Source: a virus. Taken from it: a DNA stretch of 64,000 nucleotides. This document shows, piece after piece, positions 37,808 through 46,913 of the stretch (position 1 is its first letter; every line of letters starts with the position of its first letter). The notes below the pieces were generated by a model. That model ran no database searches. It was not told the origin of the DNA and saw only the letters and a list, made by a program, of their open reading frames with translations. A program made the translations under genes and the position numbers. The stretch spans positions 19,745 to 83,744 of the IMG/VR virus record IMGVR_UViG_3300015245_000002; one strand, 5' to 3'.

Positions 37808-40252
37808 GTGAAGTGGCGATTTCCGTGGAGCCGCGAAGCGGCCGTTATCGATAAGGCCGCGGCTGCCGGCCCGGGGGGCTTCACGCCAACAGTGACTGTC
37901 CCGCCGCCCACGAAGCCAGCCGGCGCCGACGGCACGGCGATCATCGGCGGTTTCGTCGTCTCGGGCGAGCGCGATCCGAAGCTGACCTCGCTCAACAAGT
38001 GGGTGACCTACGACAACGCGACGCTCAACGTCGCGATCATCGGCTCAGCGATCAACGTTTGGACGCAGCTCGCGGGCTCGGCGACTTGGAGTGTCGAGCC
38101 GAACAAGCGCGGCGGCGCGGATGCGCAGCGGGCCGCGGATCTCGTGCAAGAGGGCTTGCTCGATGCGCAGCTCTCGGTGCCCTGGCGGCAGATCGTACGC
38201 CGCCAGATCATGAAAAAGTTCCGTGGTTTCGCGATGCACGAAATCGTGTTGCGGCGACGGAGCGACGACATGATCGTCGTCGGGGATATCCAGGACAGGC
38301 CGCAGTGGACAATATACCGCTGGAACAGGCCAGATCCGCAGGCTGAATGGGAGGGCGTCGAGCAGCTCACTCAGCAGGGTTACTCGAGTACGTACTACAT
38401 CCCGCGCGAGCGGCTGTTCTACAGCGTCGAGAATACGCTGTCGCCGAACCCGGAAGGCGTCGGACTCCTGCGGCAGATGGCCGAGAGCGTGCGCGTGCTG
38501 GAGATCTACCAGCGGCTCGAGGGTGTCGGTTTTCAGACCGAGCTCGGTGGGGTGCCGATCGCCAGGGCGCCGTTATCGAAGATCGCTCAGGATCTCGGCA
38601 CACAGGGCAAGTCAGATCTGGAGATTCAGGTCGCTGTCAGGGAGAAGGTCTCGATGCTCGAGGCATTCCTGCGTAGCCACAACCGGAACCCCGAGTCTGG
38701 CCTGATGCTCGACAGCGCGACCTACACGAACCGGGACGCGTCGCTCACCCCGAGCTCGATCTACGAGTGGGCCTTCGATCTGATCAAGTCCTCGGGTGGA
38801 GACATGGGCTCGATCGGTACGGCGATCGGACGTGTCACCCGCGACATCGCCCGGGTCATGTGCGCGGAGTGGCTACTCCTCGGCGGCGAGGATAGCGGCG
38901 GCGCGTACTCGATGCACGCGGACAAGACGGCCATGTTTGGCCTCGTCGTGAACTCCGCGCTAAACGACGTGGCCGACGACGCTCGCCGGGACATCGCGAC
39001 GCGGCTCGTGGCGCTCAACGGCCTGGATCCGGAGCTCTGCACGCCGCGTCTGGTCGCTGCGCCCGTCGCCACGGGTGCGGTCAAGGACGCATGCGCAGCT
39101 CTCGCTGCGCTGTTCCAGGCCGGGCTCAATCCGACCGATCCAGCCATCAACGTGCTGCGCAGTCGGATGGATCTGCCGCCGGCGCCCTCGATCGACGAGA
39201 CGGATCTACTCCTGCCCCGCGGCACGGAGATCGAGCGTCTTGGAGCCGATGGGCGGATCGAGGCGGTCGAGGCCGCGACGGGGCAGCCTGTCGGCCCTGG
39301 GGCCGCACCGACCGACGCCGCACCAGGCAAGCCTGGGAACGCGAACGCGCGATCCGTGGGGAAATACGCGCCCGATCAGTCAAGGGATGAGCATGGGCAA
39401 TGGTCCAGCGGAGGTGGCGGTGGCGGTGGCGGGGCGTGGACGCGCGCCTTTGACTCTCGCGATCACATGCGAGAGATCGAGATTCACCGATCTACCGAAT
39501 CCGAGCACCGGGCCGCGGCCAGTGATCTAAAATCAAAGATCGGCGAGCTCCGAAGTCAATCGAAAGACGCAACGCCGGGCCGGGCCGCGCAAATCGATCG
39601 TCGTATCGGTCGACTGCAGGCGCAGCACGACGAGCATGTCGGGATCGCGCATGACGCCGCATCCGCGCGGCGTGCCACGCAGGCAGATCTCGCGGGTCGC
39701 CGCGCCTCGCATGCTCAGGGCTTACGCGATCAGGCCGATGCCCGTCGCGAGGCAGATGCGCATCAGGTACAAGACGAGCGAGACGCGATCGGCAGAGTCG
39801 GCGGTATGCGGATCGGCGGTGAAGGCGATCACGGCGCCGAGGGCGAGAGCAGCAGCCCCGTTCCGCACTACTCGGATACGCCCGATCACCACATGGGGAT
39901 CGGTACAGGTGAACGGATCGCTGGCGAGCCTGTCGTGGCGCCAGTGGTGCCCCAACGGGGACTGACCTCGGAGGACTGGGCGGAGCGTGGCCGTGCGAGC
40001 CACGCCGAGTGGGCCGCGGCGCAGGATCATCAACGACTGCAAGCCGAGACCGCGGCGCGCCAAACGGCCCGCGCCAACGATGAATACAAGCAACGGGAGC
40101 AAGGCGCCCGTGATCTGCCAGTAGCCAGCGCCAGGCCCAGTCTCGGGCAACGGCTACGCGGGATGCTGGGCAGCAAGAAGGCATCGGCCACTGCGGTCGA
40201 CTTGCTCGAGCTTGAGGCGATGCTCGATGAGCACGAGGAGCCGACGAAGTGA
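37808..40252 (+). CDS. Portal protein (DUF935-like) with extended C-terminus
   Basis: An 814-residue protein. Residues 60-470 follow the Mu gp29/DUF935 portal pattern (KFRGFAMHEIVLRRR, YIPRERLFYSVE, GLLRQMAESVRVLEIYQRLE). The C-terminal 330 residues are an extra region: KYAPDQSRDEHGQWSS linker, poly-Gly, then long charged coiled coil. It forms the head vertex ring through which DNA enters. GTG start set by the late promoter. Confidence 0.8.
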   Translation: MKWRFPWSREAAVIDKAAAAGPGGFTPTVTVPPPTKPAGADGTAIIGGFVVSGERDPKLTSLNKWVTYDNATLNVAIIGSAINVWTQLAGSATWSVEPNKRGGADAQRAADLVQEGLLDAQLSVPWRQIVRRQIMKKFRGFAMHEIVLRRRSDDMIVVGDIQDRPQWTIYRWNRPDPQAEWEGVEQLTQQGYSSTYYIPRERLFYSVENTLSPNPEGVGLLRQMAESVRVLEIYQRLEGVGFQTELGGVPIARAPLSKIAQDLGTQGKSDLEIQVAVREKVSMLEAFLRSHNRNPESGLMLDSATYTNRDASLTPSSIYEWAFDLIKSSGGDMGSIGTAIGRVTRDIARVMCAEWLLLGGEDSGGAYSMHADKTAMFGLVVNSALNDVADDARRDIATRLVALNGLDPELCTPRLVAAPVATGAVKDACAALAALFQAGLNPTDPAINVLRSRMDLPPAPSIDETDLLLPRGTEIERLGADGRIEAVEAATGQPVGPGAAPTDAAPGKPGNANARSVGKYAPDQSRDEHGQWSSGGGGGGGGAWTRAFDSRDHMREIEIHRSTESEHRAAASDLKSKIGELRSQSKDATPGRAAQIDRRIGRLQAQHDEHVGIAHDAASARRATQADLAGRRASHAQGLRDQADARREADAHQVQDERDAIGRVGGMRIGGEGDHGAEGESSSPVPHYSDTPDHHMGIGTGERIAGEPVVAPVVPQRGLTSEDWAERGRASHAEWAAAQDHQRLQAETAARQTARANDEYKQREQGARDLPVASARPSLGQRLRGMLGSKKASATAVDLLELEAMLDEHEEPTK

Positions 40253-40890
40253 CCATCTTCACCCAAACCATCGGCTCGAACTCCTACGAGGTCTACGGGG
40301 GACTCACCGCTGCACTGGCGTACCTGACCGCAGCGGCGGATGATGGTGCGGTAGCGTTCATCGGGCTCGATGCAGACAACCAGGTCAGGCGTCTGGTCGG
40401 CGCGACCCGCTACATCGACTCGATGTCGTGGGTGGGCGCCCCGACGGGGCTCGCAGGTGCCACGCCGACCACGCTGCAGTTTCCGCGCACCGGACTCACC
40501 AACGGACTCATGCAGCCGGTGGATAGCACCACGGTGCCGCTGGTCGTGGTCGAGGCAGCGTTCGAAATGGCTGCGATCCTCTCAGGGGACTCGAGCGCAG
40601 CGGCGAACGTCGACACCGGAAGCAACGTGCAGAGCCTTGGTGCCGGCCCGGCGAACCTGTCGTTTTTTAGGCCGCAGTCCGTGGCCGACGGCAACGCGAC
40701 CCGGCTACCGACTGTGGTGGACCGGCTCATCGGCAGGTGGCTGGCCTCGAGCGGCAGCACGGTGGTTGCGGGGATCGCTACGGGCGTGGATGGACGCAGC
40801 GACTTCAGAGAGGCGGCGTGCGGCAGGTGTGGGGCCACGAGCGGGTGCCGCTGCGTGAGGGGTGTGCGGGATGTTAAGTGGCCGGTGTAG
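40249..40890 (+). CDS. Head-tail connector protein (DnaT-like family)
   Basis: A 213-residue protein. YGGLTAALAYLTAAADDGAV, RLVGATRYIDSMSWVG and TLQFPRTGL match the phage connector family misnamed DnaT-like. It would join portal and tail. The last 40 residues contain a Cys cluster (ACGRCGATSGCRC) unlike the rest and may be an unrelated extension. GTGA start. Confidence 0.7.
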   Translation: MTIFTQTIGSNSYEVYGGLTAALAYLTAAADDGAVAFIGLDADNQVRRLVGATRYIDSMSWVGAPTGLAGATPTTLQFPRTGLTNGLMQPVDSTTVPLVVVEAAFEMAAILSGDSSAAANVDTGSNVQSLGAGPANLSFFRPQSVADGNATRLPTVVDRLIGRWLASSGSTVVAGIATGVDGRSDFREAACGRCGATSGCRCVRGVRDVKWPV

Positions 40891-40903
40891 ATTGTCGCTG
40901 ACG

Positions 40904-40938
40904 TGATCTCGCCCCATCCCGTCACCCGCCGCGATGCT
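40904..40938 (+). promoter_or_regulatory. Late promoter element, adaptor gene
   Basis: TGATCTCGCCCC (40904-40915), 17 bases, GATGCT (40933-40938), six bases to GTG 40945. This decides the start codon of the gene against an upstream in-frame GTG at 40903. Confidence 0.75.
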
Positions 40939-40944
40939 GTCCTC

Positions 40945-41322
40945 GTGGCTCTCAACATCGCCAAAACGATCGCCTCGGCCCTTTCCAAGGCTGGCAAGCC
41001 GTTGGGCGTGAAGTCCTGCACGCTGCTCAAGTCGAGCCCCGGCACCCGCGCTCCAGGCGCCACTGCCAGCGGCACAAATCCGACCGTGACGAGTTACGCG
41101 GCCGTCGGCATGGTCACGGCTTATGCGACCGAGATTTTGCCCGACTCCACGATCGCGGTGAAGAAGCGCTCCGTGCTGTTGCTTGGCGCGACCATCGTGG
41201 GCGGTGCTATGCCGGCTCCAGGCGACCGCATCGTCATCGGTGGCGAGACGCTGACCATCGATCCGGGTGGCGCCAAGGCGGATCCGGTCCAAGCCACTTG
41301 GCAATGCGAGACCACGCTGTGA
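40945..41322 (+). CDS. Head-tail adaptor or minor tail protein
   Basis: A 125-residue protein starting at GTG 40945 (VALNIAKTIASALSKAGK). Basic N-terminal helix followed by a beta domain (SVLLLGATIVGGAMPAPGDR, TLTIDPGG). Size, position and fold type fit a head-tail joining protein. Ends one base before the next gene. Confidence 0.6.
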   Translation: MALNIAKTIASALSKAGKPLGVKSCTLLKSSPGTRAPGATASGTNPTVTSYAAVGMVTAYATEILPDSTIAVKKRSVLLLGATIVGGAMPAPGDRIVIGGETLTIDPGGAKADPVQATWQCETTL

Positions 41323-41323
41323 C

Positions 41324-42304
41324 ATGCGGACCGCCGCCGACGCTCAATCCCTGATCGGCAACACCGCCGCTGCGGTCAAGCATGCCTGGATCGCGCTCGT
41401 GGTTCGGCTGCGGGCCGCGAACCCGCCGGACGCGCTCCAGCACCGGCTGCATGCCATGGAGCCGGTGCTCGGCACTGATCCAGCGGCTCGCGCCCTGGCC
41501 GCTGCGTATACTTCGCAGTTCGTGGCCACGGGCGCCGCGGTCGCGGCAGATGCGACGCAGCAGTCGGCCGCTTCGGTCCGCAAGGACGTCGGCTCACCCG
41601 CCGACGTGATCGGGTTCGATCCAATCGCCCAAGGCGTGTTGACTTGGGCCGAGCGTAACCGGCTCGATCTGATCCGGGGCATCACATCCGAGCAGCGGAT
41701 CATGATCCGTTTCGCGCTCAGCGAGGCGCAGTCCAGCGGCGAGAGTCCGCTGACCACGGCACGGGTGATCCAGGAGTCGATCGGACTGAGCGAGCAGCAA
41801 CTCGAGTGGGTGCAGAGCTTCGAGCGATCCCTGCGCGCCGGTCAGCTCTCCGCAGCCGCGGATCGCGCTCTGGTCGATGGCCGCACCGCGCGCATGCTGC
41901 GGACCGCGGACGAGCTCGCGCCCGCGCAGATCGATCGCGCTGTCTCCAGGTACCGCGACAAGATGATCACGTTCCGTGCTCAGACCATCGCTAGAACCGA
42001 GGCCTCGCGCATCGTGGGTCAGGGTACAACCGAGATGTACGATCAGGCGATCGAGCGCGGAGACTTAGTCGCGACGCAGCTCGAATGCACGTGGAATCAC
42101 AGCCCGACGGCCAAGGATCACAGCCACGATCGCGACTTCCATGTTTCGATGCACAAGCAGACTCGCGCATGGGGTGAGCCGTTCGTCTCGGGCCTCGGCA
42201 ACGAACTCATGTATCCGTGCGATCCAGACGCGGAGCCGAAGGAGACCGTGAACTGTCGTTGTGCGCGTACGGTACGACTGAGACCGAGGCGCAGTTTGGT
42301 GTAA
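41324..42304 (+). CDS. Phage head morphogenesis protein (MuF-like)
   Basis: A 326-residue protein. The C-terminal half carries the MuF domain signature (QTIARTEASRIVGQGTTEMY, CTWNHSPTAKD and ending CRCARTVRL). Minor head protein delivered or required for head assembly. The N-terminal part is Ala-rich helix. Confidence 0.8.
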   Translation: MRTAADAQSLIGNTAAAVKHAWIALVVRLRAANPPDALQHRLHAMEPVLGTDPAARALAAAYTSQFVATGAAVAADATQQSAASVRKDVGSPADVIGFDPIAQGVLTWAERNRLDLIRGITSEQRIMIRFALSEAQSSGESPLTTARVIQESIGLSEQQLEWVQSFERSLRAGQLSAAADRALVDGRTARMLRTADELAPAQIDRAVSRYRDKMITFRAQTIARTEASRIVGQGTTEMYDQAIERGDLVATQLECTWNHSPTAKDHSHDRDFHVSMHKQTRAWGEPFVSGLGNELMYPCDPDAEPKETVNCRCARTVRLRPRRSLV

Positions 42305-42334
42305 TCGCCCCCAGGTGCCAGCGGGCACGAAGCT
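42300..42334 (+). promoter_or_regulatory. Late promoter element, protease gene
   Basis: TGTAATCGCCCC (42300-42311), 17 bases, GAAGCT (42329-42334), six bases to ATG 42341. Confidence 0.75.
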
Positions 42335-42340
42335 TGCTGT

Positions 42341-44362
42341 ATGCCCGCAGCGCCATACTACAGGCTTCGAATCAAGAGCCTGAAATTCATTTCTGCCGTC
42401 GATGCAGGCGCGCAGGGACCCATCGCAAATGTGGCGCTGATCAAGCGCGCGCCGACCGGGGATGACGTCGATGCGACTTGTCGGGTCGTCAAGGTCGACG
42501 AGAAAATGGGCCTTGTCTTCGGGTGGGCCCTGGCCACATCGCTTGACGGCGGCGAGACGCCACATGTCGATCTCCAGCAGGACGCAATCGTCGGTGACGA
42601 CGAGCTGATCAAGATCGCCGCGGAGTTCATGGAGGCTTCTGCGGCGTCGGACGTGATGCACGATGACAGCCCCGACGGGAAGATCGTGTTCTGTATCCCG
42701 CTCACCAAGGCGGTGACCGACGCTCTTGGCATCGCGTCCAAGGTCCACGGCCTGGCGATCGGCATGCGACCGTCGCCGGAGACGTTTGCGCGGTTCGTGA
42801 GCAAGGAGCTCAACGCGTTTTCCATTGCCGGCATCGGCGAGCGAGAGCTCGTTGCGAAGACTGACGTGCCGGCGTGCTCGAGCTGCGGCAAGTACGGCAA
42901 GGCAGACGACGAGACTTGCAAGGATTGCGGCAAGGCGATGAAGGCTGCGACCACCAAGTCTGTCCTCTCCACCGCGGACAAGGACTCGCTGCCAGACAGC
43001 GCGTTTCTGTTCGTCGAGAGCGGTGGCACCAAGGAAGGCGGCAAGACGACCCCGCTCTCGTTGCGGCACTTCCCGTATCGCGACAGCGCCGGGAAACTGG
43101 ATATCGTGCACTTGCGCGCGGCGTGCAGCGATATCCCGAAGTCTTCGTTGCCCAAGGATGTTCGCGACAAGCTCCAGGTCAGGGCCGAGAAGTTGCTCGG
43201 ACAGCAACACATGGCGGCGAAGCGCGCCGCCGTTTCGGTCCCTGGCCAGGTCGCCAAGGGTACCGTCCTGACCAGCGCCGTCGACGGCCATGCGCACTCG
43301 ATCGTGCTCACGGATCCGGCTGACAAATGGCGCTGCGGCGCATGGTCCACGAGCTATCAGGCCAGCGAGGGCTCGGACATGACCCACAACCATGCGCTGA
43401 CCTACGACGAAGCGACCGGAGTCATCACCGTTGGTGAGGACAGCGGCCACACGCATACGGTCGACGCGATCGTGCCGATTGGACTTCGGGCCGCGGCGGT
43501 CTCCGACGAGTCGAGTGATGGCGTCTGCGCGGCGCCACCTGTCGACGATGATGATGGGTCCGGGCCGACGATCGTTATCGTCTCAGCGCGAGCCCCTGAA
43601 GGTATTTCGCCCCCCTCAACCCAAGCACGTAGCGTGAAGAGTAAGGACAAGGAGCCCACTGTAATGGCCGACCACAACGATGTGATTCGCGCTCTCCAAA
43701 CGGAGAACGCACTGCTCAAGAGCATGGCCACGCTGACCGACGCGCAGCGGGCCCACCACGACAAGCTGATTTCCAAGGGCGTCAAGAGCGATGCCGATGC
43801 ATTCCTGTCGCTCACCTCGACGCAGCGGAATGTGGTTCTCGGCGAGATCGCCAAGGCCAACACCGAGGTCTACACCTCCAAGAGCACCGGGCGCGTCTAC
43901 CGCAACGATGACGCCATCGAGATTATCGAGGCGGCCCGTCAGACCGATGCGATGGCCGAGACCATGAAGCGTCTCGACACCGAGCGTACCGAGTTGGACT
44001 TCTCCAAGCGCGGAGCGGTCGCCTTCGCAAATTTCGCGAAGGGCGTGAAGGGCAACCTACACGGCCGATTCATGAAGGCGCTGGCTGGTGAGTTCACTGA
44101 TCCGGCCGAATTCGCCGAGGCCGAGCGTGCATTCAAGCAGGCCAATGTGGCACTCGCCGAACTCACCAAGGTCCGTGGCTACACGCCGAGCGAAGAGGAG
44201 TCTGGCGCGAACGTGGCGCAGAAGAAACTGCACGTCGCCGTCGACGAATTCGCCAAGGCACACAAGCTTTCCTACCCAGTTGCCCTCGAGCGCGCGACTG
44301 CGCCCGGCGGTGACGATGAGATCCGTCGCCTCTACAACGACGCGATGGCCGAGCAGAACTGA
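42341..44362 (+). CDS. XkdF-like head maturation protease fused to scaffold
   Basis: A 673-residue protein. Residues 40-150 match the XkdF/S78-type serine protease (GLVFGWALATSLDGGETPHV, ASDVMHD, GLAIGMRP). A zinc ribbon (CSSCGKYGK...CKDCGK) follows near 180-205. Residues 442-673 are a helical scaffold region that also has its own start (43664). As in lambda C/Nu3, the full protein would be the protease and the short form the scaffold. Confidence 0.8.
   Translation: MPAAPYYRLRIKSLKFISAVDAGAQGPIANVALIKRAPTGDDVDATCRVVKVDEKMGLVFGWALATSLDGGETPHVDLQQDAIVGDDELIKIAAEFMEASAASDVMHDDSPDGKIVFCIPLTKAVTDALGIASKVHGLAIGMRPSPETFARFVSKELNAFSIAGIGERELVAKTDVPACSSCGKYGKADDETCKDCGKAMKAATTKSVLSTADKDSLPDSAFLFVESGGTKEGGKTTPLSLRHFPYRDSAGKLDIVHLRAACSDIPKSSLPKDVRDKLQVRAEKLLGQQHMAAKRAAVSVPGQVAKGTVLTSAVDGHAHSIVLTDPADKWRCGAWSTSYQASEGSDMTHNHALTYDEATGVITVGEDSGHTHTVDAIVPIGLRAAAVSDESSDGVCAAPPVDDDDGSGPTIVIVSARAPEGISPPSTQARSVKSKDKEPTVMADHNDVIRALQTENALLKSMATLTDAQRAHHDKLISKGVKSDADAFLSLTSTQRNVVLGEIAKANTEVYTSKSTGRVYRNDDAIEIIEAARQTDAMAETMKRLDTERTELDFSKRGAVAFANFAKGVKGNLHGRFMKALAGEFTDPAEFAEAERAFKQANVALAELTKVRGYTPSEEESGANVAQKKLHVAVDEFAKAHKLSYPVALERATAPGGDDEIRRLYNDAMAEQN
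43602..43635 (+). promoter_or_regulatory. Internal late promoter element for the scaffold
   Basis: GTATTTCGCCCC (43602-43613), 16 bases, TAGCGT (43630-43635), inside the protease gene. Unlike the others it is followed by a ribosome site (AAGGAG, 43649-43654) and ATG 43664 rather than an immediate start. Confidence 0.5.
43664..44362 (+). CDS. Nested scaffold protein (in-frame internal start)
   Basis: Internal ATG 43664 in the frame of the protease gene, with AAGGAG nine bases upstream. Gives a 232-residue helical, charged protein (MADHNDVIRALQTENALLKS) typical of head scaffolds, which guide capsid assembly and are then removed by the protease. The internal promoter-like element adds support. 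Alternative: only the fused form is made. Confidence 0.65.
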   Translation: MADHNDVIRALQTENALLKSMATLTDAQRAHHDKLISKGVKSDADAFLSLTSTQRNVVLGEIAKANTEVYTSKSTGRVYRNDDAIEIIEAARQTDAMAETMKRLDTERTELDFSKRGAVAFANFAKGVKGNLHGRFMKALAGEFTDPAEFAEAERAFKQANVALAELTKVRGYTPSEEESGANVAQKKLHVAVDEFAKAHKLSYPVALERATAPGGDDEIRRLYNDAMAEQN

Positions 44363-44374
44363 GGAGCGAGGAAC

Positions 44375-45079
44375 ATGGCATTCGATTGCTCAAATCCATT
44401 TTCACTGCCGGCTGGCGTCGATCTGAGTTCGTCGCAGTACTGCGCGGTCACCACCGACTCGTCTGGCAACCTCGCGCTACCCAGCGCCGGCGGCATGGCG
44501 CTCGGCATCCTCTACACTGCGCCGATCATCACCAAGGCCGGTGAGGTCTACGGGCCCGGCTCCGGCATTCGCAAGGCCAAGTACGGCGGCACGGTCACCC
44601 TGCCCGCGGCGCTCAAGCTCGATTCGTCGGGCCGGTTTGTCACGGCATCGGCGACGGATATCGCAACTGGATCCGCAGTCGCGATCGCGATCGACGCAGG
44701 TGCGATCAACGAGATTCACAGCGTCATCTTCTTTGGTGGCGCCTCTCCGGTGGCCCTTGGCGTCGGTTTCGACGACATCGTGCTCGGTACGACTGCGCCC
44801 AGCGCGCTGACCCAGGTTACCTTTGCGCAGGTCACCGGAACCAAGACGGGCGTCCTCGCGTCCGGTGCATTCACGGGGCAGCTGAAGCGGATCGTCCAGT
44901 CCGTTGCCGCGTCAACTCCGGTCGGCACGATCACCGGCGCGTTCAAAACGCTGGCCGGTGCGGCGGCAACCACGCTCACGCTCGGTACCGCCGTCGCGAC
45001 AATCGCAGATTTCGTCTGGGACGGGGCTGCATGGCGCGCGACGAGCGCAATCACCGGCACCAGCTCGTCTCTCGCCTGA
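44375..45079 (+). CDS. Capsid decoration protein (DUF2190-like) with extra domain
   Basis: A 234-residue protein with a strong GAGGAGCGAGG ribosome site. Residues 1-120 are the DUF2190/Gp-D-like beta barrel (YTAPIITKAGEVYGPGSGIR), preceding the major capsid gene as usual. Residues 140-234 form a second Thr/Ala-rich beta region. Probably stabilises the capsid surface. Confidence 0.65.
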   Translation: MAFDCSNPFSLPAGVDLSSSQYCAVTTDSSGNLALPSAGGMALGILYTAPIITKAGEVYGPGSGIRKAKYGGTVTLPAALKLDSSGRFVTASATDIATGSAVAIAIDAGAINEIHSVIFFGGASPVALGVGFDDIVLGTTAPSALTQVTFAQVTGTKTGVLASGAFTGQLKRIVQSVAASTPVGTITGAFKTLAGAAATTLTLGTAVATIADFVWDGAAWRATSAITGTSSSLA

Positions 45080-45115
45080 TCACCCTCTGAACAAAGACGC
45101 AGGAGCACCAGTATC

Positions 45116-46183
45116 ATGTCGATCGACTTCGCTCACCGAAACCCCGCGGGCCGCATGGATCGGTTCGCGAAGAACAGCCCGGACCCGTCCACCGTGTACG
45201 TGGTTCCGGCGCTCACGACCATGTCAGTTGGCTTCATGTTGAAGCCGCAAACCATGGTCTCCAACCGGCTTTGCCCCTCGGTGCCGGTGACGATCCAGCA
45301 GGGCAAATACGCCAACTACCCCCGTGGCTTTTTCTTTCGCGACGACATGCAGAAGCGTGCCGATGGCGCCGAGAGCGCCGGCGGCGGCTTCAATGTCGAC
45401 TGGTCGAACGGCTACAACGCCGATGTCTGGGCGTACCACACCGATCTCGGCCCCCAGGCGCGCGCGAACTCGACGCAGGTCGATCTGGATCGCTCGGCAA
45501 CGATGCTGGTCAGCAACAAGGCGTTGCTCAAGCGGGAAGTGCTGTTCCTGTCCACGTTCTTCAAGACTAGCGTGTGGACCACGCAGGTCGTCGGCGCGAC
45601 GTCCGGCGGCGGCGGCGTCGCTGGCGTTAACTTGACCTGGAAGGACGACAGCGCGAAGCCGATCAAGCAGATCAAGGCTGCGGTTCGGTCGCAGCAAGTC
45701 GCGGCCTCCGGCTACAAGCCGAACAAGGCGACGTTCTCGCCTGACCTCTGGGATCTGTTCTGCGAGCATCCGAACGTGACGAACCGGGTGAACGCCGGCC
45801 AGACCCCCGGGGGGCCGGCCGAGGTCACCACGCAGATGGCGGCTGGCTGGCTCGGACTTGACGAGGTCCTCGTGGCCGAGTCGGTGCGCACGACCAGCGC
45901 AGAGAACAGCAGCAACACCGGAGTCGGTGATGCGTTCAACTATATCGCTCCGGCCGGCCAATTGATGCTGACCTACACCCCGCCGGCGCCTGCGATGCTC
46001 GAGCCCAGCGCGTTCTACTTCTTCGACTGGGTTGCTGACGGCATGGTCGGCTCGTACGGCAACGCGGTGAGCCGCTGGTTCAACCAGGATCGCAAGGCGT
46101 TCCGTTACGAGATCGAGATGGCGACGGACTGTCACCTGATCTCGGCCGATCTCGGCACGATGATGAGCAACCTGAACGCCTGA
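45116..46183 (+). CDS. Major capsid protein
   Basis: A 355-residue protein with ribosome site CAGGAG. Fold pattern of HK97-type capsids for this cluster (FFFRDDMQKRADGAESAGGG, ATFSPDLWDLFCEHPNVTNR, GWLGLDEVLVAESVRTTSAE). Placed between scaffold/decoration and tail-completion genes. Assembles the icosahedral head. Confidence 0.8.
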   Translation: MSIDFAHRNPAGRMDRFAKNSPDPSTVYVVPALTTMSVGFMLKPQTMVSNRLCPSVPVTIQQGKYANYPRGFFFRDDMQKRADGAESAGGGFNVDWSNGYNADVWAYHTDLGPQARANSTQVDLDRSATMLVSNKALLKREVLFLSTFFKTSVWTTQVVGATSGGGGVAGVNLTWKDDSAKPIKQIKAAVRSQQVAASGYKPNKATFSPDLWDLFCEHPNVTNRVNAGQTPGGPAEVTTQMAAGWLGLDEVLVAESVRTTSAENSSNTGVGDAFNYIAPAGQLMLTYTPPAPAMLEPSAFYFFDWVADGMVGSYGNAVSRWFNQDRKAFRYEIEMATDCHLISADLGTMMSNLNA

Positions 46184-46190
46184 GGATTTC

Positions 46191-46433
46191 ATGGCGCGCA
46201 AGGCATTCGATCTGACCCGTGAGGCAGTTGCTTCGACTGCGTTCACGTATGCCGGGGCCACGTACGCCAAGGGCGCGCGGTTTCCGCATCGGGATCTGAG
46301 TATCAGCGATCACGACGTCGCGAACCTGTTCCGGTGCGAGCGGATCGATTTCACGGACAGGGCGTATCAGGCCCCGCCTCCTCCTCCACCGGCCGCGAAG
46401 CAGCAGCAGAACCCGCTCCTCGCCCGGAAGTGA
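46191..46433 (+). CDS. Small head-tail protein
   Basis: An 80-residue protein with ribosome site GAGGA. N-terminal basic beta segment (STAFTYAGATYAKGARFPHR) and Pro-rich linker (PPPPPPAAK). Typical small gene after the capsid; exact role unknown. Confidence 0.6.
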   Translation: MARKAFDLTREAVASTAFTYAGATYAKGARFPHRDLSISDHDVANLFRCERIDFTDRAYQAPPPPPPAAKQQQNPLLARK

Positions 46434-46436
46434 CCC

Positions 46437-46913
46437 ATGGCTTCGATGACCGAAGCCATGGCCGAGCTCAGAGCGCAGGTGGCCGACGCCGCCAAGGCGC
46501 TCACGCTCGGCGTTGCGGCTGAGCTCACCGAGGCATGCCCGGTCAAGACTGGGCATGCGCGGCGCAATTTCGTGCCGAGCATATCCGCACCCGGCACCGG
46601 CGAGGATGACGGCGCGGCCCAAACAGCCGGCACCGAGTCCGTGTTGAGCTATCGGATCGGGGACGGTGATCTGTACGTTGTCAACAACGTCCCGTATATC
46701 GGCCAACTGATCCTCGGCAGCTCGATCCAGGCCCCGGCCGGTTGGGATCTGGTCGCGATCGACGCTGCGGTTGCCGATGTGAATCGGCAGTTCGGTGTGT
46801 CGATTGACGTGTCGTCCGCGGGCCAGGCCGCGGATCGTGGTGCGCAGGCCGCGGAGAATCTCGTCGCGGCAGTGGCCGGCGGCAGTGGGTTCGGCCCCAC
46901 AGGTGACGAATGA
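46437..46913 (+). CDS. Tail completion protein (HK97 gp10-like)
   Basis: A 158-residue protein. TEACPVKTGHARRNFVPSIS and YVVNNVPYIGQLILGSSIQA are the signatures of gp10-type tail completion or neck proteins, followed by an Ala-rich tail. ATGA overlap to the terminator gene. Confidence 0.75.
   Translation: MASMTEAMAELRAQVADAAKALTLGVAAELTEACPVKTGHARRNFVPSISAPGTGEDDGAAQTAGTESVLSYRIGDGDLYVVNNVPYIGQLILGSSIQAPAGWDLVAIDAAVADVNRQFGVSIDVSSAGQAADRGAQAAENLVAAVAGGSGFGPTGDE

Noticed and set aside
42065-43456. 463-codon minus-strand ORF antisense to the MuF-like and protease genes
   Set aside because: Composition is mirror-image Arg/Ala/Val sequence of GC-rich coding DNA; the plus strand has recognisable protein families and a late promoter.
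45224-46270. 348-codon minus-strand ORF antisense to the major capsid gene
   Set aside because: Shadow of the capsid coding region; no motif, no ribosome site, no promoter.
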